DNA from: Dunaliella salina
Lineage: Eukaryota > Chlorophyta > Chlorophyceae > Chlamydomonadales > Dunaliellaceae
NCBI GenBank assembly: GCA_002284615.2
Contig: MU069845.1
Location: 220,005-235,044, forward strand
Length of the DNA stretch: 15,040 nucleotides
Direction of reading: 5' to 3'
The notes beneath the pieces are model-generated. The model did no database searches. It was not told where the DNA came from and saw only the letters and a list, made by a program, of their open reading frames with translations. Positions 6,391 through 14,640 of the stretch are shown here, piece by piece; position 1 is the stretch's first letter; each line of letters opens with the position of its first letter. The position numbers were made by a program, and so were the translations under genes.

Positions 6391-7661
6391 GACTGGAAGA
6401 AGGCTGAGCTGGCTCCCGTGTACAAGAAAGGTGCCTTCTTGGATCCCGACAATTATAGGATGCTTTCTGTGAGTGGGACAATGTACCGCATGTACACAAA
6501 TGTGTTGCGGACTCTGATTACTGATTGGTGCATGAGTGATCGCAAGATCCCGGACACCCAGTTTGGACTTTGCCCTGGGCGTAACACGTTACAACCCTTT
6601 TTGACTCTAAGGCACCTACTGTTACGTGTAGGACTCTCAGTGACTGGTTTCTTAGGAATAGGGGCGACCGGCTACTTTAACTCCCTTTGTTTCGTAAATG
6701 CATACGTGACTGTGCAGACGCCACCATTTGCGAATGTATGGGCGGGAGACACCCTTCGTTTTTCAGCCAAGGTCAAGCCGAGGCCTCCTAGGGCGGCTTG
6801 AATCAAAGTGGGAGGAGTGTTACGTACACATGTGCAAAACAAAGGGAGCTGAAGTAGCCGGTCGCCTATTGCCCACGCAACACCTGCAGCACGCTGCACG
6901 TTTGCGGACGCCTGGGCGTTTGCATGCTGCATTTTTTATTTCAAGCAGGCAAATGACACCATACCAAGGCAGGCCTTATGGCAGCACCTTAAGAACATTC
7001 GCATGCCTGCTCCTTTCCTTGCTGCCATCCAAGATGTGTATGAAGGGGATGAGTATGTGCTGAAGGATGGTGAAAAGACTGCTGGTGTACACCCTAATGC
7101 GGGGCTCAAGCAGGGGTGCCCTCTGTCAACCTTGCTTTTCTCCTTATTTATCAAGGTGGTGTGGACTTTGTTGCAGAGGGCTGTATGGGTACCGTGACAG
7201 GGACTGAGGGGCTCAATGTGTCGCATTTGTTGTTTGCTGATGACCTGACTCTGATTAGTAATGCTGACGATGATCTACAGCATATGCTCAACTGGCTGCA
7301 TGCGTACGCGCACAAAAAGCATCTGACCATTAACACGAGCAAGTCTGAGGTGGTGCATTTTAACTCAAGTTGCAGTAATTTGCCCCCGTTCACAGTAGGT
7401 GGAGTTGCGCTGCAGTGTAAGAGGGCTCCAAGTATCTAGGTTTGGTATTCCATAAATGTCTGAATATGAGCACGTCCGACTGAGTCACTGGTGCTGTCAT
7501 GGCTGCCTCTGGTCGCATTTCCCAGTTTCTGCGAGGTTATGAGTTAGATAGCAGTCTCCAAGCCACCCTATGGCTTGGGAAGACGTGCTTGATTCCGGCA
7601 GCTATGTACGGTAGTCAAGCGTGGGGTACAGCCTTTGTGAAGCAAGGGGCAGAGTCTAAAA
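6391..7661 (+). pseudogene. Element A, 5' part: LINE reverse transcriptase (broken)
   Basis: RT blocks appear in order. Near 6391-6620 are DWKKAELAPVYKKG, DPDNYRMLSVSGTMYR and FGLCPGRNTLQP. From 6881 come QHLQHAARLRTPGRLHAA, ANDTIPRQALWQHLKNIRMP (the first catalytic Asp position reads Asn in this copy) and GLKQGCPLSTLLFSLF. FADD, the catalytic YxDD-type motif, lies at 7233-7244, followed by SKYLGLVFHKC and a thumb region to AWGTAFVKQGAESK. It is disrupted by a 263-base insert (6618-6880), frameshifts near 6935, 7160 and 7430, and a stop near 7482. The upstream part of the element is absent. The family copies its RNA into DNA at a nicked chromosomal target. Confidence 0.88.
6618..6880. mobile_element. 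263-base insertion inside the RT of element A
   Basis: RT homology stops after TLRHL and resumes at QHLQHAARL. The sequence between is flanked by CACCT at 6613-6617 and 6881-6885. It holds two copies of TGTTACGT (about 6619 and 6821). The second follows a purine run GTGGGAGGAG that resembles an LTR-retrotransposon polypurine tract next to an LTR start. The identity is not established. Confidence 0.5.
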
Positions 7662-8248
7662 AAACCTCCAGCTTCAAGCCAAGAAACTTACCCCTCTATG
7701 CAGATTGGGCACACCTCATCATCTCTGGAAACAAAACCAAGGTTACCTGCATCCTGCACAGCGAAGAAAGCACACTGCTGCGCGGCAACACAAATATGTC
7801 AGATTTTGCCCAAAACTTACTTACTGGAAGAATTTTGGTACAGGGCCAACCAGCCCAATCCATGCGCCCTGATGAACCTTTTCGGTACCTGGGCGTCTCA
7901 ATAACCATGGACCTCAACTGGTCTCACCAGCTGCAGGGTATGACCCAAAAACTCTCTGACAAGTTGCAGCGGCTTGAACAATCATATGCCAGCCCAAAAC
8001 AAACATTAGATATATCGCGCACTGCTGTCATACCTAGCATAGCTTATGCCTTCCCCGTCACACCGTGCTCACAAGCAAATTTGGAACACTGGGACACCTA
8101 TGTACTCTCTACCATCAAAAAGAAATTTGGACTGTGGTCAAAAAATTGCACAGCACTTCTTCATGAGGATAAACAGAATTTCGGCCTTGGATATATCATC
8201 TATGGCAGTCGAATATCACTACAGGAACGCTGTTGCTCTCACCACTAG
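7499..8248 (+). pseudogene. Chance fusion frame across the A/B junction
   Basis: One uninterrupted frame of 249 codons runs from the end of A's thumb (AASGRISQFLRGYELDSSL to AESK) across the insertion point at 7661 into B's RT thumb (RYLGVSITMDLNWSHQLQG to FGLGYIIYGS). It is an accident of nesting and should not be annotated as one protein. B's true frame continues after a shift near 8195 as SMAVEYHYRNAVALTTSLND. Confidence 0.8.
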
Positions 8249-8860
8249 CCTGAATGACAAGTCAAGACACAGCAGAATCATCAACCTGTTATTATGCTGC
8301 CAAACTGCTAACCTACAAAACATAGCCAGTGAACTGCAAGGTCCTTACCGTCAAACTCCCAAATTTCTCAATCAAATGCTTAAATACAACCTACGACCAA
8401 GACAATGCATCAGTATACATGCAAGCGGCTTACACCTAACATATCAAGGCCAACTTCCCTTCACTGACACCTTTCAACCTATAGCAAACATCCTCTGGAC
8501 ACCAAAAACCCAGAACTCCCAAGACTGATCAATTGCATCGTACAGACTCTCGTGGAAGCTGGTGTTTCAAAGCTCAAAGCTCAACAGGCTTGCGTCTCTT
8601 GCAAACTGCAAACATACTCTCAGCCACTATTGACCACGCTTTTACTAACACTGATGCCCACCCCAACAAAGCTCCAGAACTCAGTCACTGAGGCTCGGAC
8701 TCTTTATACCTACTCACCCAGCATACACCCTTTGGTTGGTCCTGGAGCTCTCAACAAAATCTACCTGCTCTATCCACTCAAGGCAGTCACAGCAACAAGC
8801 GACCAAGTTCAGCCTTGCAAAGCCCTCATCAAATACAAAATACTCCAGAAACCCAGATAA
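8195..8860 (+). pseudogene. Element B connection region
   Basis: After the frameshift, codons read AVEYHYRNAVALTTSLNDKS, then LNQMLKYNLRPRQCISIHAS, to a stop at 8526. The next frame reads LINCIVQTLVEAGVSKLKAQ onward to a stop at 8860. This is the region between RT thumb and the C-terminal domains in REL-LINEs. I see no catalytic residues here. The frames are broken at least three times. Confidence 0.65.
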
Positions 8861-8986
8861 CAAAAAAGTGTACACGAAACTCCACAAGAATCCTAACCTG
8901 CCCCAATGAAGTCACAGGGGTCAGTTCACCCACAATATACACAAACTCCATCAGTGCTAAAAACTTGAGAGACCAATAAAAAAGGC

Positions 8987-9601
8987 ATGCACAGTTCCAG
9001 GGTCCTTCTGCCATACACACCGTCTTCAATTACGAATTTCGGACGACACATTCCACATTGGCTGTTTCCATCTAGAGAACCACCAAACACACAGCTCAGT
9101 CGCCCTGATGGCATCATAATTTTACCCCTAAAAGGCAGAGACTCCTCACATCATCCACAGGATATGAACCCCAGAGACAGACACATTGAGCTCAAATTTT
9201 GTTCTGACACCAAACCCGAACAAACTCCTCACACTGCACAAAATCAGCACAAACACACCATTGAAAGCTTACGCACAAGATCTCTTCGGGGCACACACCG
9301 CAATAACAGAGTCACACTACATACCATCCTAATTGGAGTTGCTGGAACTATATTCAATCCCTACACTATTGATCCCCTCTGCAAACTTGGCCTAACAAAA
9401 GACAAAGCTCACAAGACTGCCAAACAACTCCACTATCACGCTGTAAAGTCCCTAACAAAAATTCACAACACCAAAAATGCCATCCAACTCAGTAACGTAA
9501 GCAATGGGGGTTTGGGAGAGGGGGCTACAGGGAGGGCTGCGCACAGGACAGCGAGGCGCATAGCCGGACGGATGGCCGACAACCCACCGGACCATCATTA
9601 G
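8987..9601 (+). pseudogene. Element B REL endonuclease domain
   Basis: An open frame of 204 codons covers the PD-(D/E)xK nuclease. RPD lies at about residues 39-41 (9101-9109) and ELK at residues 68-70 (from 9188), followed by a conserved basic region ending NNRVTLHTILIGVAGTIFNP. The C-terminus is MADNPPDHH, a variant of the NPPDPH ending in the other copies. REL domains nick the target DNA before target-primed reverse transcription. The nuclease core looks intact, but it lacks an RT in frame, so it is part of a dead element. The ATG start is arbitrary. Confidence 0.82.
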
Positions 9602-9742
9602 CTCAGGGAGTCCCAGGCTGGGCTGCTCATAGCTAGCCTTCTTTGGTGGGGCTCACTGTTAGTGCCAGTGCTAACTGTTGGGTCTTTCCTTAATGCACGC
9701 TGGTAAGTACCAGCGTAGACTTTTACTTTTACTTTTTACAGG

Positions 9743-10520
9743 GTCTAAAAGCGAACTGCAGCTCAAGCACTTGGGGTTCTTGAAGCGCCCTCTTGGTGTG
9801 AAGCGAACCACTTCTAACTGGACAGTGCTGCGGGGGTGTGACCATGAGCCCTTACAGTTCTTTTTTTCCAGATCTGTGATCAAGTTGGATTGCAGTAGCA
9901 CAACCCTTTAGAAGGTATTTCAGGCTGATTGCAATATGCACTCCAGGGCTGCTGGATGTTGGACTGCCCAGATGCTGGATGGATTTCAAGGGTTGCGGAA
10001 GTGTAATGAGTATGTGCAAGCAGTATGGAGGGGTGCATCGATCAAGATTTAGGAGTTTGCTGATGATCTGAGACTGAGACTGCGGGTCGTCTGGAACACT
10101 GCTGCTACTGATCATTAGTGTGATGCATTGAGCGTGCCTCGAAACTCTGTGTCCCTCTATCAGTCTTATTTTGGCGTTCCTTTTGATTCTAACCTGCGTG
10201 CCCCAGTGCGAGCTCCTCGCCACTTATCTCTGAACCTCTCTGGCCATACCCTGCGTAGTGTCAGTCGATTCAGATTGCGTGCTCACAGCCTGCGTGTTGA
10301 CAGAGCTATTTGGTCCCAGGGTGAGGAGTCTGCCATTTGTGATAGGTGCAACCTGCAGGAGGATCAAGATGGGGCCCATGTCCTCTTTAAGTGCCTATGT
10401 CCTGAGGTGTGCCAAGTTAGGCGGAAATATTGAGCTGTCTCAACAGTTAGCCAGATTCTCTTGAACTGAAACTTGTGTGCAACATGTTACCGCGCTCTTG
10501 GTTTTGGTTTTCTTTCCCAG
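9743..10520 (+). pseudogene. Element A, 3' part: C-terminal domain with zinc motif
   Basis: Continues element A after B: ELQLKHLGFLKRPLGVKRTT, FADDLRLRLRVVWNTAA, then SYFGVPFDSNLRAPVRAPRH and SRFRLRAHSLRVDRAIW. A CxxC-x9-H-x4-C motif (CDRC...HVLFKC) lies near 10338-10394. Zinc motifs of this type follow the RT in many LINEs and probably bind template RNA or target DNA. Stops near 9910, 10050, 10118 and 10431 break it. Homology stops at 10520, where the tail of element K begins, so A's own 3' end is missing. Confidence 0.82.
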
Positions 10521-11061
10521 AAAAGAAAAGAAAAGAAAAAGAAAAACTATGTAGGCAGAGAAACTCTTCCTACATCAATTAAAGAAGAGGAGACACATTG
10601 GCTCAAAAAGAGCCGTGTGCCCCCTCCACCACAAGGTATGAAAAAGAGAATGCTAATGTGGATCTGGAGGGTTACTAACAGCACCTGGCTCTATAACCTG
10701 GCTGTGGGGGGTAATCTTGTTTTCAAGAGCGTGGCGTGTGGTGACTAGTTTGTGCGCATATTGAACAGAATGGGCATGAAGTTGTTGAGCAAGCTTCGTA
10801 GCACGCTGGTGATCCAATCCAAGTTGTTTTAAGGGTATGCTCAGTGTAAATAGTTCCACCTACACCCAGGAGAATAAGGTGGATTGTAACAGCTTTAGCG
10901 TTAATAAGTTTACAAAGGTCTGCATGCTGCTGCCTTGCCGCATTCAACTGATGCTGTGGCCTTGTGTCTTTACAGAACTTAATTTCTATTAGGTGCACAT
11001 GGCGTTCATTCACATAAAGTTCATGGGGCTGCCTCATGCGGCTAGTTCTGGTGGCCCTCGC
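10521..11061 (-). mobile_element. Element K: REL endonuclease fragment with AAAAG-type tail
   Basis: On the minus strand the frame begins ARATRTSRMRQPHELYVNER and carries HLIEIKFC, with the ExK residues near 10986-10978. It continues ADLCKLINAKAVTIHLILLG, then after a frameshift near 10830 GLDHQRATKLAQQLHAHSVQ and EPGAVSNPPDPH with stop at 10653. The 3' UTR includes GGCTCTTTTTGAGCCAATG and ends with a (TTTTC)n tail at 10545-10521. The PD residues are missing, so it is truncated within the nuclease. It sits between the end of A and the start of G. Confidence 0.82.
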
Positions 11062-11330
11062 TGTTTGGAATACCGCCGCAAGAGTCCGCCTCAATGAGAT
11101 TAATTCAAATTGGCTCAAAGGCCTGAAACAAGACATCCGTGAAGCAAGATGGCTGGAAAACAGGATTTGCAACGACCCTATCCTTAATCCAAGACACCCA
11201 GAAAATGAAACTGGCTTCAATGAATTTAAAAAGCTACCTTCTGCCCACCAACAAACCTTACACAGTACCACGCAAAGCCAACAAAGTCTCTCATCACTCA
11301 CATCATCCAGCCTTTGCCTGGTACACAAAG
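11062..11330 (+). pseudogene. Element G, 5' part: linker before RNase H
   Basis: The plus frame reads RVRLNEINSNWLKGLKQDIR then ICNDPILNPRHPENETGFNE. After a shift the neighbouring frame reads YLLPTNKPYTVPRKANKV and AFAWYTK up to the insertion point. AFAWYTK continues directly into LKTGENGHICIYTDGS once element I is left out, so this belongs to G. It is linker sequence with no catalytic motif. The beginning of G is missing, cut off at K. Confidence 0.65.
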
Positions 11331-11834
11331 AAAGAAAAGAAAAGGAAAGTCTGCGCAAGCCAAAGGCTGCGTGCATAAGGGAAGAACCCCTGACAAAAGT
11401 TAGAGGCCTCACCAGAAGCCCTACCACCTAAACTAGACAAAACTAGCCTAGGAGAGAGCAAGAGACAGAATTAATGGGGATCTGGAGGATTGCTAGCCAT
11501 GCCCCTGAGCGCTCGGACTCTCCTTCTCCCATCCTCAGCCGCCGCCGCGCGCCCAGCAAAACCCCTCCCAGATGCCCTCTGAAAGCAAAGTGCATGTCTA
11601 GTGTTAATGATGGTGGATAATCTTTGGATGGCATGGTCCCTGAGCTTGGATGCTAGTGATTTGGCTTTCTGTTTGGTTAGACCCAGATTTATGGGAGGTG
11701 AAATTGTGAGATTATTGTAAATCGTGCCACCCACACTAATTAAGATGGTATGCAAAGTCATGTTGTTATTCCTGTTTGGGTTTCTTAAGCTGCGTGTTTT
11801 AAATCAAGTTATGGTGTGGGAATGTTGAGTCCGG
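11331..11834 (-). mobile_element. Element I: REL-LINE fragment inserted in element G
   Basis: CACAAAG at 11324-11330 and 11835-11841 flanks it. On the minus strand it reads MTLHTILISVGGTIYNN, PINLGLTKQKAKSLASKLRD and GMASNPPDPH with stop near 11471. The UTR has TAGGCTAGTTTTGTCTAG, then a 3' end near TGCACGCAGCC and a (CTTTT)n tail next to the left repeat. The catalytic part of REL is absent. Its last 230 bases closely match element H. Confidence 0.85.
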
Positions 11835-12537
11835 CACAAAGTTGAAAACTGGAGAGAATGGGCATATATGTATATACACGGACGGCAGCTGCCATGTACA
11901 CAATGGCAAACAAGTGATTGGTGCAGGTTTCTACCACCCCGCCAGCGACAGCACCAACCATGTCAAACCAAATGGAGCAGGAATCACTCATACCATCACT
12001 AGAGCCGAACTGGCGGCAATACTATACTAGTAGCAGCTGTCATTCTCCTAGGATCTCGTTACATTGCCACTGACAGCCTTTGCTCTCTAGAACAGATCAG
12101 AAAGCAAATACTCTATCCAGAACTTCATCACCAGCATATCCAGGGCCACATCCTCAAGATAACCATACAAATCACATGCAACTCACCTACCCTTATTCAT
12201 TTCTGTAAGGTTAAATCTCATGCTGGAATTGTTGGCAACGAATGGGCAGATGCCATTGCCAAACATCAGGCCATTCAGAACAATTACACAGACATAACCT
12301 TCCCATGTGCAAAAACCTTGAAGGCATCCCTTTTCATGACACAACCTGGCTTGCCTTTGAGGAAACTTCCTGCACTCACGCACATGCTTCTAGACGCCTG
12401 AACCCACCTGCCGTGAAGCTTAAACAATTCTCCAACCTCCATGATGCTTTACAGAAACACATGCACGCAAAAAACAGACTTGGAAAGGCCAACACCAACA
12501 CAGGATACTATTCTTTCTACCAAAGTTTACCCCTCAA
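11835..12537 (+). pseudogene. Element G RNase H domain
   Basis: RNase H fold motifs appear in order: IYTDGS (catalytic Asp, 11881-11883), ITRAELAAI (catalytic Glu, 12007-12009), ATDSL (Asp, 12072-12074), and KVKSHAGIVGNEWADAIAKH with His at 12219 and Asp at 12249-12251. The first two lie in one frame and the rest in another, with a shift and stops at about 12028-12033. A further shift near 12310 leads to FHDTTWLAFEE and ALQKHMHAKNRLGKANTNTG. This domain removes the RNA strand during cDNA synthesis in the Dualen/RandI-type LINEs that carry it. All catalytic residues are still present although the frame is broken. Confidence 0.85.
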
Positions 12538-12731
12538 GTCTCAGAGGCTTCATGAACCAAGCTAATGTTTTAGAATTAGCCAAGTTTGTGTCTGCATGCT
12601 TGAGATGCTGTGCCTGACTTTTGAGCAATGCTTTCATTTTTTGCTTAAATTGGTCTGGTTACAGGCCTCTAAGTCTCCGCTCAGCTGCCCTTGTAGGCGG
12701 ATAAAGCGATGTAACCTTACCTTACCTTACT
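12538..12731 (+). mobile_element. Fragment M: LINE 3' end inserted in element G
   Basis: TTACCCCTCAA (12527-12537) and TTACTCCTCAA (12727-12737) differ at one base and bracket the insert. G's frame resumes directly after it (QSLPL, then NIHKNISNAFWTMP). The insert reads FMNQANVLELAKF in one frame, possibly the C-terminus of a LINE. It ends AGCGATGTAACC with three CTTAC units as tail. Its last 60 bases resemble the 3' half of SINE S2. Confidence 0.68.
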
Positions 12732-12737
12732 CCTCAA

Positions 12738-13787
12738 CATCCACAAAAATATCAGTAATGCCTTCTGGACTATGCCAACACTCTCTTTCAAAATGAGGCA
12801 AAACATTTTTAAGTACCGCACAGGTACCCTCTTCAATCAAAAACACGCGGTGCGCTTCAAAATTTCCGCAAGCCTACAATGCCCCCTCTGTCGTCGGAAT
12901 GTTGTACTACGCTACCAGATGCAATTACCATGATTACTGTGTTGGTTACCAGTCTGGAAATCGAGCAGATTTCCCCACGGTGGGGAACTCGACAGTGCCC
13001 TTCACACCTTGTCAGGATGCAAAAATTCAACCATGTCTGGTATGGTAACTGAGCGACATAATATTGCCAGCAGAATCCTCCTAAAAGCCATCAGCAAAGG
13101 CCCTCTTGGGGCAGGTATTGCCTCCATGGACACTGGCAGTGCAGACCGTCTTGCAAGGCAAGACCTACAGATCCCAGAACAAGCTACTAATAGGACCCTC
13201 CCTAAATATATTTTCCCACGCCGCTTCCCTAATAAGGATAGGCTCACTTCCAGCCTGATGCTCTATTAGTTGTTCCTCTGGAAAGAGCGTCTAGGTCAAA
13301 TCCTCGTTCTGAATTAAAAAGTGCAGGGGGGCGCGGGGGAAACAGGGAGGACTCAGCGCCAGCCACAGCCACTCCACCCACATCCAAGGCTCGTGACCCC
13401 AGTCAGCTCCACTCAGATCAGAGACACATCCACCTTGTAGAAGTCAAGTACTGTGAGGACACGCGGCCCAACAGCCAGGTTGAGGCCTCCAAGCAGCAGC
13501 ACAGTGACCTTTGTCGTCATCTTTCTAGAGCCTCAGCTCAAGTCACCCTCCATCCTATCCTGTTAGGTGTGGGAGGAGTCACCTACACCCCACACACATT
13601 GGAGCCTCTAAAGGAGCTTGGTCTTGACACTCACAAGGCCACCAAGCTTGCTCGGAAGCTTCATGCTCATTCTGTCTTGTATGCCTACAAACTTGCCAGC
13701 ACCAGACGCGCTGTTGAGAAAACCTTCTTCAACTCTCAACAAGGTCAGACACGGGATACTGCTAGTAACCCTCCTGATCCCCACTGA
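12738..13787 (+). pseudogene. Element G zinc motif and REL endonuclease
   Basis: The frame runs from ISNAFWTMPTLSFKMRQNIF through CPLC (about 12870) and DSALHTLSGC, a CxxC...HxxxxC pair, to MVTERHNIASRILLKAISKG. A TGA near 12931 and a one-base loss near 13253 break it. From 13254 an open frame of 177 codons plus stop covers REL: PD at 13254-13259, VEVK with Glu at 13440-13442 and Lys at 13446-13448, then LLGVGGVTYTPHTLEPLKEL and a SNPPDPH end. REL nicks target DNA. This is the best preserved nuclease in the window, with the PD, E and K residues all present. Confidence 0.88.
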
Positions 13788-13857
13788 CTTCTTTCTTCTG
13801 TTTTCTCTCAGTGAAGAGGATACACGGTGCCTCGGCCCTAGGTATCCCCTTTTCCTT
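13788..13857 (+). other. Element G 3' UTR
   Basis: Short non-coding end after the REL stop, pyrimidine-rich at first. No separate tail of its own is visible before the AAAAG-rich tract of element H. Confidence 0.6.
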
Positions 13858-14121
13858 AAAGAAAAGAAAAGAAAAAGAAAAGAAAAGCCTACGCAAGCCA
13901 AAGGCCGCGTGCATTAAGGGAAGAACCCCTAACAAAAGTTAGAGGCCTCACCAGTAGGCCCTCCACCTAAACTAGACAAAACTAGCCTAGGAGAGAGCAA
14001 GACACAGAACTAATGGGGATCTGGAGGATTGCTAGCCATGCCCCTGAGCGCTCGGACTTTCCTTCTTCCATCCTCAGCCGCCGCTGCGCGCCCAGCAAAC
14101 CCCCTCCCAGATGCCCTCTCC
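13858..14121 (-). mobile_element. Element H: REL-LINE 3' end
   Basis: On the minus strand it is a truncated end reading to MASNPPDPH with stop at 14012-14010, a UTR with TAGGCTAGTTTTGTCTAG, CCCTTAATGCACGCGGCC and a long (CTTTT)n tail at about 13895-13858. It is nearly the same as element I over about 230 bases. It faces element G tail to tail. Confidence 0.83.
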
Positions 14122-14187
14122 TTAATTGATGTGGGGAGCGTTTTCACTGCCTATGTAGTTTTTCTTTTCTTTTCTTTTCTTTTCTTA
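14122..14187 (+). mobile_element. K-type LINE 3' UTR and tail
   Basis: CCTTAATTGATGTGGGGAGC and TGCCTATGTAG followed by (TTTTC)n match the terminal bases of element K (CTTTAATTGATGTAGGAAGA, TGCCTACATAG, tail). No coding part is left. Confidence 0.7.
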
Positions 14188-14301
14188 CAAAAACAGAGTC
14201 ATCTTACACAACGTTTTAATTGTAGTTGCTAGATCCCGTTTACAACCAATACACAAGTGATCCTTCCTGCAAACTTAGCTTATCTAAGACGGGGCCCTCA
14301 A
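14188..14301 (+). mobile_element. Fragment N: B-type REL-LINE piece
   Basis: Aligns with element B near 9305-9400: NRVILHN, then after a shift LDPVYNQYTSDPSCKLSLSK against VAGTIFNPYTIDPLCKLGLT. It is interrupted by SINE candidate S1. Confidence 0.7.
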
Positions 14302-14511
14302 AATTGCAATCAAAGGAAAGGAAAAGGAAAAGCGATGCCAGCGGGACGAGCCCCCAAGCATCACGGAAGGAACAATCTTGGCACCCGGAAAGGCCCGCCT
14401 TATTGAACCCCACAGAATTGAACCCACGACCTCCTCGTCCCTTTCGGCAATGTAATTTAAATGAACTACACCATGTTCCCGCAACCAAACTCCACTTCTC
14501 CAGCAATTGCA
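14302..14511 (-). mobile_element. S1: tRNA-derived SINE candidate
   Basis: AATTGCA at 14302-14308 and 14505-14511 flanks a 196-base insert. On the minus strand it starts near TGGTTGCGGGAACATGG. An A-box-like TGGTGTAGTTC lies at about 14474-14463 and a B-box-like GTGGGTTCAATTC at about 14426-14414, spaced as in a tRNA promoter. It ends in a TTTTCC-type tail beside the left repeat. The T-stem no longer pairs fully, so it is not a working tRNA gene. Confidence 0.7.
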
Positions 14512-14530
14512 GGTTGGGGAGAAGGGATAT

Positions 14531-14640
14531 AAAGAAAAGAAAAGTCTACGCAAGCCAGAGGCCGCGTGCATTTGGGGAAGGTCCACTAACTAACAAGCTA
14601 GCAGGCTAGCAAGGAGGCAGTGGCCTCACCAGAAGGGAGG
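14531..14640 (-). mobile_element. Element J: REL-LINE 3' UTR fragment
   Basis: The AAAG-rich tail (14531-14544), CTACGCAAGCC, GGCCGCGTGCATT and the GCTAGCAGGCTAGC and GGCCTCACCAGAAGG blocks match D2 on the same strand. No coding sequence remains. Confidence 0.75.

Larger units (their letters stand above)
7654..9750 (+). mobile_element. Element B: REL-LINE nested in element A, with TSD
   Basis: CAGAGTCTAAAA (7650-7661) and CAGGGTCTAAAA (9739-9750) differ at one base and bracket the insert. The insert begins just past the RT active site with LYADWAHLIISGNKTKVT. It continues through thumb and connection motifs (PFRYLGVSITMDLNWSHQL, FGLG, AVEYHYRNAVALTTSLND) with frameshifts, then the REL domain. 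It ends with CTTAATGCACGCTGG and a (TTTTAC)n tail. There is no RNase H or zinc motif between the connection and REL, unlike element G. With B removed, element A rejoins in frame. Confidence 0.9.

Noticed and set aside
10521..11061. Element K plus the rest of G as a twin-priming 5' inversion
   Set aside because: The inverted piece carries its own 3' UTR and tail, which a twin-primed 5' segment would not have. A separate insertion is simpler.
11040..11075. VWNTAA shared by elements A (near 10096) and G (near 11065), hinting that G's start is a continuation of A
   Set aside because: The match is six residues only and the following sequences differ. A also continues elsewhere with its own zinc motif.
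14402..14475. Possible functional tRNA gene on the minus strand
   Set aside because: A- and B-box-like sequences are present, but the T-stem and acceptor do not pair well and the unit has direct repeats and a tail, so a SINE fits better.
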